Below are positions 34,719-43,354 of a stretch of 64,000 nt of DNA, piece by piece. Below the pieces are notes generated by a model that saw nothing but the letters and a program-made list of their open reading frames with translations, did no database searches and was not told the DNA's origin. This DNA comes from a bacterium. GTDB taxonomy: Bacteria; Bacillota; Clostridia; Lachnospirales; Lachnospiraceae. The position numbers and the translations under genes are program-made. The DNA lies in NCBI GenBank assembly GCA_030539165.1, contig JAUNSO010000001.1, forward strand, positions 1-64,000. The letters run 5' to 3'. Position 1 is the stretch's first letter, and every line of letters starts with the position of its first letter.

Positions 34719-35315
34719 TCATTTTATACTGTTCACGTCAGATTTGCAATACATATTGCTCTCTGTCATGATATAATGCAGTTGAAAATCATGCGCTTCT
34801 GCAGGAATGCTGTCTGTTAATTGACTTTCATATGCAATACCGGCGGTTATGACAGATCTTGTTCCCATACTTTCCATGAACGCATCATAATACCCTTTGC
34901 CGTATCCGATTCTATTTCCACTTTGATCAAAAACAACGCCCGGAACCAGTATCAGATCCGGTCTGGGTGCTGCAGGTGCATCAGGCACCGGTTCTTCTAT
35001 TTGAAAATAGCCATGTTCCGTCTGGAAGTGTCCATCTGCATCCATTTTGGGACAGTAAAATGCCATCCAGTCATCCTGTACTCTTGGAATTGCGACCAGC
35101 TTATTGTCCAGATATGCATTCTGCATCACCAATGAAAGATCTACCTCATTACGAAACGCCATATAAGCATAAATGACCTTAGCCTTCTGATAGAAATCCG
35201 ATTGCAGGATTCTTTGACAGATGCATTCACTTTTCTCAATGCATTCTTCCATTGACATGGATGTCCTGACTTCCATAAATTCTTTTCTGATTTCCTGTTT
35301 ATTTGTTCTTTCCAT
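34719..35315 (-). CDS. 5-formyltetrahydrofolate cyclo-ligase
   Basis: It converts 5-formyl-THF back to 5,10-methenyl-THF using ATP, clearing a dead-end folate. The 198-residue protein has the C-terminal family motif DQSGNRIGYGKGYYDAF and the N-terminal substrate region around KQEIRKEF. The ATG at 35315 has a GGGGAAG ribosome-binding site; the longer frame has none. It overlaps the DUF896 gene by 17 bases. FolD and Fhs elsewhere in the window belong to the same folate pool. Confidence 0.92.
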   Translation of the reverse strand: MERTNKQEIRKEFMEVRTSMSMEECIEKSECICQRILQSDFYQKAKVIYAYMAFRNEVDLSLVMQNAYLDNKLVAIPRVQDDWMAFYCPKMDADGHFQTEHGYFQIEEPVPDAPAAPRPDLILVPGVVFDQSGNRIGYGKGYYDAFMESMGTRSVITAGIAYESQLTDSIPAEAHDFQLHYIMTESNMYCKSDVNSIK

Positions 35316-35520
35316 ATTTCTTCCCCAGATTTGTGACAGAGCCGTCTGTCTCTTGTATATTGACATTGTTTAACTGCCCTCTCAGATTTGCCTTTACAGA
35401 CGCGATATATTCTGCCCGAAGACTTTTCTGTTCTTCTTTTTCAGCCTCTGAGAGCCCTGTATCAGATTGCGATTTATGATACAGCTCATTGATCCTCTGA
35501 ATCCGTTCTTCCATGTTCAT
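35299..35520 (-). CDS. DUF896 / YnzC-family small protein
   Basis: A 73-residue helical protein with the DUF896 (UPF0291, YnzC) signature ERIQRINELYHKSQ. The function is unknown. In Bacillus subtilis ynzC lies in the SOS-regulated yneA operon, whereas here it is 34 kb away between proB and the cyclo-ligase gene. GGGAGA precedes the ATG. It overlaps the following gene by 17 bases, suggesting translational coupling. Confidence 0.9.
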   Translation of the reverse strand: MNMEERIQRINELYHKSQSDTGLSEAEKEEQKSLRAEYIASVKANLRGQLNNVNIQETDGSVTNLGKKYGKNK

Positions 35521-35538
35521 GATCGTTCTCTCCCTGTT

Positions 35539-36390
35539 TTACATTTCATTGATATAATCCGTAATGTGAAAATGCTCATCCTTATGTGCCATAAAAACAG
35601 TTCCGTAATTTCTGCCTTCTATGATTTTATGAATCACACTGACATCCTTGCCATTGGCGATGACCATTTCTGCGCCTGCATTTGTGGCAATCTTGGCGGC
35701 ATGCAGCTTTGCACTCATGCCTCCTGTCCCGACAGAGCTTCCGGTGGTGCTCTTTCCCATGCTCATCAGATGTTCATCCAGTTCTTCCACCACATCAATG
35801 AATCTGGCATTCTCATTTGTATGAGGATCATCTGAGTACAGTCCGTCTATATCAGATAACAGAATCAGCAGATCTGCACCGATCAGATAGGCAACAATTG
35901 CAGATAATGTATCATTATCTCCGATGACATCCTCTACCTCGTATGTAGAAACAGTATCATTTTCATTCACAACAGGGATCACTCCCAGCTTTAATAGTTC
36001 TGTAAAGGTATTATGAGCATTATGTCTGCTTGTTTTATCTGTAATCGTATTCTTGGTCATCAGGATCTGTGCAGTGACATGATTATATTCACCGAAAAGC
36101 TTCTGATATACCATCATCAGCCGCGCCTGTCCGATTGCAGCACATGCCTGCTTTACAGATACTTCATTATCCTTCGGGTCTATATTCACTGTTTTTTTGC
36201 CAACTGCAATGGCGCCTGAGGAAACCAGTACGACATCCTTCCCCTGATTTTTCAGCTCACACAACTCTCTGACCAGACGTTCCATTTTTGTCAGGTTTAA
36301 TTCTCCTGTTTTGCTGTGATGTAAAGAAGAAGAACCGATCTTGATTACGATTCTCTGTTTATTCTTCAGTGCTTTTCTGATCTCTTCCAA
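35539..36390 (-). CDS. proB: Glutamate 5-kinase without PUA domain
   Basis: ProB phosphorylates glutamate, the first step of proline synthesis. The 283-residue protein covers the whole amino-acid-kinase domain: VIKIGSSSL, LVSSGAIAVG, VNENDTVS, GDNDTLSAIVA and GTGGMSAKLHAA. It lacks the C-terminal PUA domain of the 367-residue form. The start is TTG (36388-36390), nine bases after GGAGG. It overlaps the end of the upstream flavoprotein gene by 32 bases. proA is not adjacent. Confidence 0.92.
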   Translation of the reverse strand: MEEIRKALKNKQRIVIKIGSSSLHHSKTGELNLTKMERLVRELCELKNQGKDVVLVSSGAIAVGKKTVNIDPKDNEVSVKQACAAIGQARLMMVYQKLFGEYNHVTAQILMTKNTITDKTSRHNAHNTFTELLKLGVIPVVNENDTVSTYEVEDVIGDNDTLSAIVAYLIGADLLILLSDIDGLYSDDPHTNENARFIDVVEELDEHLMSMGKSTTGSSVGTGGMSAKLHAAKIATNAGAEMVIANGKDVSVIHKIIEGRNYGTVFMAHKDEHFHITDYINEM

Positions 36391-38014
36391 TGCTGTATTC
36401 CTCCAATAGATATTCTGCTGTTTTCATGCCATCCATTGCAGCAGATGTGATGCCTCCGGCATAGCCTGCTCCTTCACCGCAGGGATATAATCCTTTGATA
36501 TTACTCTGACCGCTGTTGTCTCTTTTGATTCTCACAGGTGAAGATGTCCTGCTTTCCACCCCTGACAGGATTGCATCAGGTCTGTTATATCCTAACATAG
36601 TATAGCCGAACTTTTCAATAGATTCAACCAGTGCTTCATTCATCTGTTCCGGAAGCAGTTCCCGTAGATTGGCACTGTGAAAGGCTCCTTTGATAGATGG
36701 CGCAAAGGTACCCTTTGTCAGGTCACTGATTGTGCCGGTCTTGAAATCGCCATAATACTGCACAGGTACGTTTCCCTTTCCGATTTCATATGCCTTTTCT
36801 TCCAGCCTTCTTTGAAATTCTATGCCTGCAAGTGCATCATCTGAGCCATAATCATCCGGAGTTACGGAAACAATCATGGCACTGTTTGCATTTGCTCCGT
36901 CTCTATCGCTGTAGCTCATGCCATTGACAGCGAGCCGGTTCCTTTCGGAGGAAGCATTTACAACATATCCGCCTGGGCACATACAGAAGGAATAGACGCT
37001 TCTCCCATTAGAAGCTTGGTTTGTAAGCTTGTAGTCGGCTGCGGGCAGCGTCTGAGTCTTTTGAAGTCCATACTGGCATTCGTTGATCTGTGCCTGTGGA
37101 TGTTCTATTCTGAGCCCCACTGCAAATGACTTTGCCTCCATCTCAACATGACTGTTTTTTAACATATAAAATGTATCACGTGCACTGTGCCCGATTGCCA
37201 GAACCACATGACCGGACATCATTGCTCCCTGTTCTGTCTCCACCCCTGTAACGGCATTGTTTTGAATCAGCAGTCCTGTCGCTTTTCTTTCAAAATAGAA
37301 TTCACCACCGAGACTGATGATAGATTCACGCATGTTTTTTACTATTCCGGTCAGTTCATCCGTACCGAGGTGCGGCTTTTGCTCATAAACAATACTGTTC
37401 TTTGCACCAAAACGGACAAAAGTCTCCAGAACAAACTGATTTCGTCCGGCCGGATCCTTTACCAGTGTATTCAGTTTTCCATCGGAAAAGGTACCGGCAC
37501 CTCCTTCGCCAAACTGCACATTGGACTCAGGATTTAAGGTGGCTGTTCCGCTCCAGAAGCTCTCTACAGTCCTCTTTCGGTTTTCTACAGACTCTCCCCG
37601 CTCCAGTACAATCGGTCTGCAGCCGGCACAGGCAAGCAAATATGCACAGAACAGACCGGCCGGTCCGCTGCCGATGATGATCGGTCTGTCGGTACAGCTG
37701 GCTTTGGATGGAAGGGTATATTTTTTCACGTCTGTTAACATGATATTGTTGTTCTTCAGCATTTGGAGCATTTTTAACTCAACTGCTTTTTCTTCCTGTG
37801 TATGGAACCCTGAAAATAATACATCCACAGAGTATACATAGAATAAATCCGGCTTCTTTCGAGCATCTATGGATCTTCTGACAATCTTGTATGTATATTG
37901 ATCAGAAAAAGGTGCTTTTAAAAACCGCCTGATCTGCAATGTTTTTTGAATCTTCTGCCTGAGATCTTCTTCAGAGTGGCCGATTGGTAATTTTAACTGA
38001 TTGATTCTGATCAT
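36359..38014 (-). CDS. FAD-dependent oxidoreductase (NAD(FAD)-utilising dehydrogenase family)
   Basis: A 551-residue flavoprotein. An N-terminal domain of about 100 residues precedes a Rossmann dinucleotide motif, IIIGSGPAGLFCAYLLA. A VQFGEGGAGTFSDGKLNT stretch and a C-terminal GLYPCGEGAGYAGGITSAA motif close the FAD site. The family is widespread in Firmicutes, and its reaction is not established. AAGGAG precedes the ATG. It lies between a HI0933-type flavoprotein and proB, so two related but distinct flavoproteins are adjacent. Confidence 0.85.
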   Translation of the reverse strand: MIRINQLKLPIGHSEEDLRQKIQKTLQIRRFLKAPFSDQYTYKIVRRSIDARKKPDLFYVYSVDVLFSGFHTQEEKAVELKMLQMLKNNNIMLTDVKKYTLPSKASCTDRPIIIGSGPAGLFCAYLLACAGCRPIVLERGESVENRKRTVESFWSGTATLNPESNVQFGEGGAGTFSDGKLNTLVKDPAGRNQFVLETFVRFGAKNSIVYEQKPHLGTDELTGIVKNMRESIISLGGEFYFERKATGLLIQNNAVTGVETEQGAMMSGHVVLAIGHSARDTFYMLKNSHVEMEAKSFAVGLRIEHPQAQINECQYGLQKTQTLPAADYKLTNQASNGRSVYSFCMCPGGYVVNASSERNRLAVNGMSYSDRDGANANSAMIVSVTPDDYGSDDALAGIEFQRRLEEKAYEIGKGNVPVQYYGDFKTGTISDLTKGTFAPSIKGAFHSANLRELLPEQMNEALVESIEKFGYTMLGYNRPDAILSGVESRTSSPVRIKRDNSGQSNIKGLYPCGEGAGYAGGITSAAMDGMKTAEYLLEEYSIGRDQKSTEE

Positions 38015-38029
38015 GAATAAGAGCTCCTT

Positions 38030-39253
38030 TTATAGCATCTGTGCTGCAAGCAATCCTGTAGACCATGCCCACTGCAGGTTATAGCCGCCACAGTCACCAT
38101 TGATATCCATGATTTCTCCGGCAAAATACAGTCCCGGGATCAGCTTTGACTCCAGTGTATCTTTGATTTCAGCAGTATCAATTCCACCCGAACAGGTTTG
38201 GGCCTGATCAAAAGAATTGGTGCTGTTGATTCTGACAAAAAACTCTTTCATACATTTCGACAGTCTGAATAGTGCTTCGTCAGACAGGCATTCTGCCTTT
38301 TTTGTACTTTTCAGGTCACATTGCCTGATAAATAAAGAACATAGATTTTTATGAAACATCCCGATCATCAATTCCCCAATTGTTTTATATGGAGTATCCT
38401 TAATTCTCGATTGGAGATATACTTTCAGATCATTGACTGACGGCATATCAGGCATAAAATCAATCAGTACATGAACATGATGATGTTCGTATAACGCTCT
38501 TGCGGCTGCTCCGCTGAGCTGAAATACGGGGATTCCTGATATTCCATAGTCGGTCAGCTGCAGTTCTCCGCGTTCATGATTGAGATACACCTGGTCAATA
38601 TAGAGCTGTATATCCGCATCACATCTGATACCGGCGATCCCTTTGAAAAAAGCATCCGGAGATCTCAGCTGTACCAATGCCGGCAATGGCTCTATGATTT
38701 TATGTCCCATAGAGGCAGCAAGTCTGTATCCACTGCCGTCTGATCCGGTCATTTTTGCAGCCTTTCCACCCGTGGAGAGGATCAGTCTGTCAAACAGATA
38801 CTCCTTCTTTTCGGACGAATTCCGGTCAACGGTAAAAACATGAAACTGATCTTTGTGTGCAATCTGCTCCACCTCTGTATTGCAGCAGATCTGAATATGT
38901 AAAGCCTCCATTTTCATTCTGAGAACATCTAATACAGCCGATGCCTGCTCGGAATATGGATAAAGGCCTCCGTTTTTATTCTTTGTGTAAATACCAAGCT
39001 TCGTAAAAAAATGCAGAACCTCTGCATAGCTGCATTGTCTGAAAACCTGTTCTGCAAAGTCAGGATGTGTTCCGTGATAATGCTCCGGGCGCTGATCGGT
39101 ATTGGTTAAATTACATTTTCCGTTTCCGGTGGACAGAATCTTCTTTCCTACTCTGTCCATGTGTTCCAGAACAGTGACTTCATTACATCCTTCAGCTGCC
39201 TGAATGGCAGCTGTCAAACCGGCGGCACCGCCGCCGATAATTCCTATCTTCAT
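38030..39253 (-). CDS. HI0933/BaiN-family flavoprotein
   Basis: A 407-residue NAD(P)/FAD-dependent oxidoreductase of the HI0933 family. The dinucleotide motif GIIGGGAAGLTAAI is at the extreme N-terminus, SGNGKCNLTN follows near residue 45, and the C-terminal LYFAGEIMDINGDCGGYNLQWAW closes the FAD fold. Some members (BaiN) act on bile acids, but most have no assigned reaction, so no specific role is claimed. GAGGA precedes the ATG. It is the first gene of the long operon that runs to the PLP enzyme at 24675. Confidence 0.87.
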   Translation of the reverse strand: MKIGIIGGGAAGLTAAIQAAEGCNEVTVLEHMDRVGKKILSTGNGKCNLTNTDQRPEHYHGTHPDFAEQVFRQCSYAEVLHFFTKLGIYTKNKNGGLYPYSEQASAVLDVLRMKMEALHIQICCNTEVEQIAHKDQFHVFTVDRNSSEKKEYLFDRLILSTGGKAAKMTGSDGSGYRLAASMGHKIIEPLPALVQLRSPDAFFKGIAGIRCDADIQLYIDQVYLNHERGELQLTDYGISGIPVFQLSGAAARALYEHHHVHVLIDFMPDMPSVNDLKVYLQSRIKDTPYKTIGELMIGMFHKNLCSLFIRQCDLKSTKKAECLSDEALFRLSKCMKEFFVRINSTNSFDQAQTCSGGIDTAEIKDTLESKLIPGLYFAGEIMDINGDCGGYNLQWAWSTGLLAAQML

Positions 39254-39302
39254 ACGTCATTCCTCTATTTTCGTCAATCCCTTTGATACAGCTTTCAGTT
39301 CG

Positions 39303-39331
39303 ATTATACTGAAAAAAAGAAAATTAAACAA
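39303..39331 (-). promoter_or_regulatory. Promoter of the flavoprotein-proB-miaB-sulP-mutS-mutL-miaA operon
   Basis: Minus-strand TATAAT (39303-39308) and TTGTTT (39326-39331) are spaced 17 bases apart, about 50 bases upstream of the HI0933-type gene. Downstream gene gaps are all short, so this is the most likely start of the whole unit. Confidence 0.65.
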
Positions 39332-39342
39332 CTGTAGATTCC

Positions 39343-39963
39343 TTAACTGGAATAAGTCTCAAGAAAACCATACAATTCATGAATGCTTGGTATGAATTTA
39401 CCGCTGACAATCTCTCTTTGTACATTCTCCGGAAGACTGTCAAGTGCAATGCCGGTATACATATAGATTGTCTCGCGATCATCATAATACACGGAAACGT
39501 AATGGTTTTCAGCCATCAGATAAAACTGTTCCGGGAGTATGACCGGCTTATATGATTTTCTGACGATCACCTTATCCTCCGAAAATGAAATCAACTGCAT
39601 AGATTCAAACCCTGCTGAAATATCTTCCTCAGTCGGATAACTGCAGTAATCTGAGATGGCGGCAATCAATTCATCTCTGGTCAGCCCGATGTATTCCATC
39701 GGAAGCTCCTCGTCTGCAATAGACAATGTATAATCATTCAGGTCATAAGATTCAATGACCAGCTTCGTATTGACTTTTACGCTGGGCGTATCATTCGTAT
39801 CTACCAGCACTGCTTCAGAATGCTCCTCTTCACTGATCACTTCTGTCTCCAGCGGGATCGTATGATCATTCAGCACAAATACAGAATAAAAATATGCACT
39901 GAAATAGACCAGACCCAATGTAATCACACATAGAAAAAAACTGATGAAATATGTCTTTCGCAT
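39343..39963 (-). CDS. BofC-like C-terminal-domain membrane-anchored protein
   Basis: A 206-residue protein with one N-terminal membrane segment (about residues 5-30) and an extracytoplasmic remainder. The last 60 residues (YVSVYYDDRETIYMYTGIAL, then SLPENVQREIVSGKF) look like the C-terminal domain of the sporulation forespore regulator BofC. The N-terminal BofC part is not evident. A role in intercompartment signalling would be inference. AAAGGTGG precedes the ATG by six bases. It stands alone between the flavoprotein operon and a flippase gene. Confidence 0.65.
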   Translation of the reverse strand: MRKTYFISFFLCVITLGLVYFSAYFYSVFVLNDHTIPLETEVISEEEHSEAVLVDTNDTPSVKVNTKLVIESYDLNDYTLSIADEELPMEYIGLTRDELIAAISDYCSYPTEEDISAGFESMQLISFSEDKVIVRKSYKPVILPEQFYLMAENHYVSVYYDDRETIYMYTGIALDSLPENVQREIVSGKFIPSIHELYGFLETYSS

Positions 39964-40031
39964 GGCTGTCCACCTTTCGATTTATACATATAGTATCAGC
40001 TTTTTTCTGTTATTTATTCAGTTTTTATAAA

Positions 40032-41681
40032 TTACATCAGTCTGAACAGCTTTGCAATGGCTACGATTCCGCCACCCATTGGTATATTTCTCAGTTCAGA
40101 TTCCTTGATTCCCTTTAATGCAATCAATACTGCAAAGTAAACCAATGCGCCGATTGCGATAGACAAAAGTGTTGAAGGTACAATGGACAGGAATAAGGAA
40201 AACAGCAGATGCATCAGCCAGCAGACAATTCCCATCACTGCAGCAGCTATGACCGGAATGACAAATGTCCGTTTGATCTCCTGCGTATAATGCAGATGCT
40301 TTTTAATTGACAATCCATTCAGAACACACATTGTAAATGCGAAAATAATACATGAAAATACGACAGCATACAGCTTCAGATTAAAATATTCGAGCATCAC
40401 ATATAAAGATGCAAGATGTATCAACAGTGCAATTGCAGCGTTTCTGACCGGAATATTCATTTTATCAATTCCCTGAAGGATTCCGTTTGTTAATGTGGAT
40501 AAGGAATAAAATACAACTGAAATGGAACCAATCTGTAACAGCTTTGCCGGAATATCAATCTCTCCGGTAAACAGCATGGAAAGAATGGGCTTTCCGAGAA
40601 CACTTAAACCAACAGCGCACGGAATGGCAAGAATCATCGTAAATCTTGTAGCAGTGCTGACCTTATGCTTTGCAGCTCTGTATTCACGTTCTTCCATGCA
40701 TTGCGTCAGCGTAGGCATCATGGAAGCACTGATGGAGCTTGCCAGAGCAATCGGGACATTGGTCAATACACGATATTTTCCGGAGAACATTCCCCAGTAG
40801 GATGTCTGGATATCACCCATTCCGTTCTTGGTCATAATATAGTTAAAAATACTTTGATCCAAAGGATCACTGATATTATAAATAGCTGCACTCATAATCA
40901 CCGGAAGAATGGTCAGCAGTAAAACCCTGAAAATCTGTCCATAGGATTCCATATATCTTCCCGTATCTTTATTCATCTGTCTTTTTAAAACTCTGTTTTG
41001 TGACAAAAGAACAAGGAACAGAAAAAACAGACCCATCAAAGCTCCGGCACCTGTTCCGAGTGTACCTCCTGCAGCCCCGTATGCAGCTGCATAGGAGTTA
41101 TCTCTTAGTAAAGCAGCAACCTTTGTCCCGTACTGAAACAAATAAGTGGCAGCAAGAATGGACATAACCGCATTGACGATCTGTTCCAGTATCTGTGAGA
41201 TTGCAGTCGGCATCATGGTTCCCATACCCTGAAAGTATCCACGCAGAACACCCATCAGGGCAACGATCAAAAGTGCCGGCCCGAGTACACGCAGTGCAAC
41301 AGCACTTTTTGGCTCTGTCATCAATGTTCCGGCAAAAAAATCTGCACCAAAGAAAACAATGACTGCAACGGCTCCGCCTGATATCAGCGCAAATAATAAA
41401 GCCCCGCGAAATATTTTCCTGGCATTTCTGTATTGACCCTTTGCAACTCTTGAGGATACAAGCTTTGACACTGCCAGAGGCAGACTGTAAGAAGAAATCA
41501 GAAGCATGATCGAATAAATCTGAAAAGCAGCGGCATATAAGCCGTTTCCTTCATCTCCGATGATATTTGTGAGGGGTACGCGATACAGCAGGCCAATCAA
41601 TCTGGATATGATGCCTGCTGTTGCTAATATACCACCTTGCACTATAAAGTTAGATCTTCTGCTGTTTCCCTGACTACCCAT
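40032..41681 (-). CDS. MOP-superfamily flippase (SpoVB/MurJ/polysaccharide exporter type)
   Basis: A 549-residue protein with about 14 membrane segments. Features of the SpoVB/polysaccharide-biosynthesis family include an N-terminal GGILATAGIISRLIGLLYRVPLTN stretch (residues 17-40) and repeated amphipathic helices. Such proteins flip lipid II or other lipid-linked oligosaccharides. Whether this one is the vegetative MurJ-type or the sporulation SpoVB-type cannot be told. The ribosome-binding site is weak. It follows the DUF3048 lipoprotein gene by 30 bases. Confidence 0.88.
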   Translation of the reverse strand: MGSQGNSRRSNFIVQGGILATAGIISRLIGLLYRVPLTNIIGDEGNGLYAAAFQIYSIMLLISSYSLPLAVSKLVSSRVAKGQYRNARKIFRGALLFALISGGAVAVIVFFGADFFAGTLMTEPKSAVALRVLGPALLIVALMGVLRGYFQGMGTMMPTAISQILEQIVNAVMSILAATYLFQYGTKVAALLRDNSYAAAYGAAGGTLGTGAGALMGLFFLFLVLLSQNRVLKRQMNKDTGRYMESYGQIFRVLLLTILPVIMSAAIYNISDPLDQSIFNYIMTKNGMGDIQTSYWGMFSGKYRVLTNVPIALASSISASMMPTLTQCMEEREYRAAKHKVSTATRFTMILAIPCAVGLSVLGKPILSMLFTGEIDIPAKLLQIGSISVVFYSLSTLTNGILQGIDKMNIPVRNAAIALLIHLASLYVMLEYFNLKLYAVVFSCIIFAFTMCVLNGLSIKKHLHYTQEIKRTFVIPVIAAAVMGIVCWLMHLLFSLFLSIVPSTLLSIAIGALVYFAVLIALKGIKESELRNIPMGGGIVAIAKLFRLM

Positions 41682-41711
41682 CTTCTATGCATTTCCTACT
41701 TATCATTTCAT

Positions 41712-42830
41712 TTATTTGATGACTACTTTATCTCCCATGGTATCCTGTATCATACAGATCCATGTCTTTCCCTGATTAAATACAACTTCTTCACCATCAT
41801 TGTTATAATACTTTGTAACGCCTTCATCATGGTTTCCGCTGTTTTCGTCTTCAACAGTTCTGATCCAGAATCCATCAATGACCTTTCCTTCTGTAATGAA
41901 CTTCATTTTTCCGCCGGAATGACAGTTAAATGCCAGATAATCATTTTCATCCAGCTTGACCCATTCGCAGTACTGAAGGACAATATTATCATAAGAAATC
42001 TGCTCATTTGTCATTTCATCGATCTGAGGCCCGTCATATTGGAAACGATAGTATTTCTTATCGTCTGCTTTGTACTCAAACCACGGCTTATTGATCAGAT
42101 ATCCGGGTTCTATATACTCTGCGCTTGTACCGTCTTCGTTTTTGTTTTCTTTACCGTCTTCTGCAAACAAAAATTTACCGGTATATGTGCTTCTGTAATT
42201 CTCATCATAGCCCATTTTCTTTATGCCGGCCTTAATGCCCTCAGCACTGGCATATGCGTTGTGCGGAGCCGGTCTGTCACTGGTTCTGTAAAATACGGTA
42301 CTTCCGATTTCAGAAAGTCCGCTCAGATTGTCTACATAATCCTGATCGAGCAGTTCTACCGCATATGCTGCCTGTCCATAGTGTGCATAAATTGCATCAA
42401 ATTCAAGAGCACAATAAACAAAATAACTTCTGCAGCTGCGAACAGATCCTATCTTCTCCAGATCATCATAATTTTCAAAAATACCCATCAAACGTGTTAT
42501 AGAACCCTCTACGACACACTCATATACAACATCTGCTCTGGATATACCGCACATAGGCTGGGCTGCTTCCAGATTATTTAACATAATCGCAACCGGTCTT
42601 CTTCTTGCAATGGCAGGATCGGTTACTTTTCCTGTCAAATAGCTTCTGATGGCATCATCGGATGCCGGTGCTGCGGATTCATCTGCGGCAGGAGCCTGTG
42701 TAGCCTGTTGAACCTGTGTTTCAGCAGGTTCTTCTGTCTCTTCATTGCTGTTCTTATTACCACAGCCTGTAAAGCTGCACAATGCAACAATACTGATGAG
42801 TAAAAAGCAGAACATTCTCATCTTTTTCAT
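41712..42830 (-). CDS. DUF3048 lipoprotein (YerB-like)
   Basis: A 372-residue secreted lipoprotein with signal peptide and lipobox FTGC (Cys23), a low-complexity Glu/Ala/Gln-rich linker (about 28-58), and a DUF3048 body with RPVAIMLNNLEAAQP, RADVVYECVVEGSITRLM and a C-terminal GKTWICMIQ. Its function is unknown. AGAGGT precedes the ATG. LspA, encoded at 8877-9404, would process it. It is grouped with a flippase and ybeY. Confidence 0.92.
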   Translation of the reverse strand: MKKMRMFCFLLISIVALCSFTGCGNKNSNEETEEPAETQVQQATQAPAADESAAPASDDAIRSYLTGKVTDPAIARRRPVAIMLNNLEAAQPMCGISRADVVYECVVEGSITRLMGIFENYDDLEKIGSVRSCRSYFVYCALEFDAIYAHYGQAAYAVELLDQDYVDNLSGLSEIGSTVFYRTSDRPAPHNAYASAEGIKAGIKKMGYDENYRSTYTGKFLFAEDGKENKNEDGTSAEYIEPGYLINKPWFEYKADDKKYYRFQYDGPQIDEMTNEQISYDNIVLQYCEWVKLDENDYLAFNCHSGGKMKFITEGKVIDGFWIRTVEDENSGNHDEGVTKYYNNDGEEVVFNQGKTWICMIQDTMGDKVVIK

Positions 42831-42856
42831 AATTCAAGTACCTCTTTTCAAATCAT

Positions 42857-43354
42857 TTAGCGCTCGATCCCCAGAGCACTTAATATTGTTTTTTGCTTGA
42901 CTTCCATGACACTTGCATCTTCTTCTGAAATATGGTCATATCCAAGTAAGTGTAACACACTATGAGCAATAAGGAAAGAAAATTCTCGCAATACAGAGTG
43001 TCCGTATTCCTCAGCCTGTGACAAAACTCTGTCTGCACAGAGTACAATATCGCCAAGAAGAAGCTCGCCGGATTCAGGGTGAAAGCAGTCCCCAAAATCA
43101 CTCTCCAGTACAGAAAAATCAGAGGGCTTCGGATAATCGATCATCGGAAATGACAAAACATCTGTTACGCGATCGATTTCTCTGTGTTCACGGTTGATTT
43201 CCCGAATACGCTCTGCTGTTGTAACTGTCAGGCTGATTTCTGCCTCATAAGGGCACTTTTCGTAATCCAGTACAGCTTCTGCTACGATTTGAAACTGTTT
43301 TTCATGATCAAACCCAAAGTCTGCGTCTGTCTCATTTTCAACGTAAAAAGTCAT
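42857..43354 (-). CDS. ybeY: YbeY, rRNA maturation endoribonuclease
   Basis: YbeY acts in 16S rRNA 3'-end maturation and ribosome quality control. The 165-residue protein has the zinc motif HSVLHLLGYDH (His131, His135, His141). It overlaps the upstream PgpH-like gene by 17 bases, the classical phoH-pgpH-ybeY order. GGAGG precedes the ATG by nine bases. Confidence 0.95.
   Translation of the reverse strand: MTFYVENETDADFGFDHEKQFQIVAEAVLDYEKCPYEAEISLTVTTAERIREINREHREIDRVTDVLSFPMIDYPKPSDFSVLESDFGDCFHPESGELLLGDIVLCADRVLSQAEEYGHSVLREFSFLIAHSVLHLLGYDHISEEDASVMEVKQKTILSALGIER

Noticed and set aside
39284-39297. A CcpA cre-like sequence (TGATACAGCTTTCA) at the predicted transcript start of the flavoprotein operon.
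   Set aside because: It departs from the cre consensus at the central CG, the most conserved position, so a chance match is likely.
41637-42581. A 314-codon plus-strand open frame opposite the DUF3048 lipoprotein gene.
   Set aside because: No ribosome-binding site or recognisable motif; the DUF3048 gene has lipobox, family motifs and a good start.
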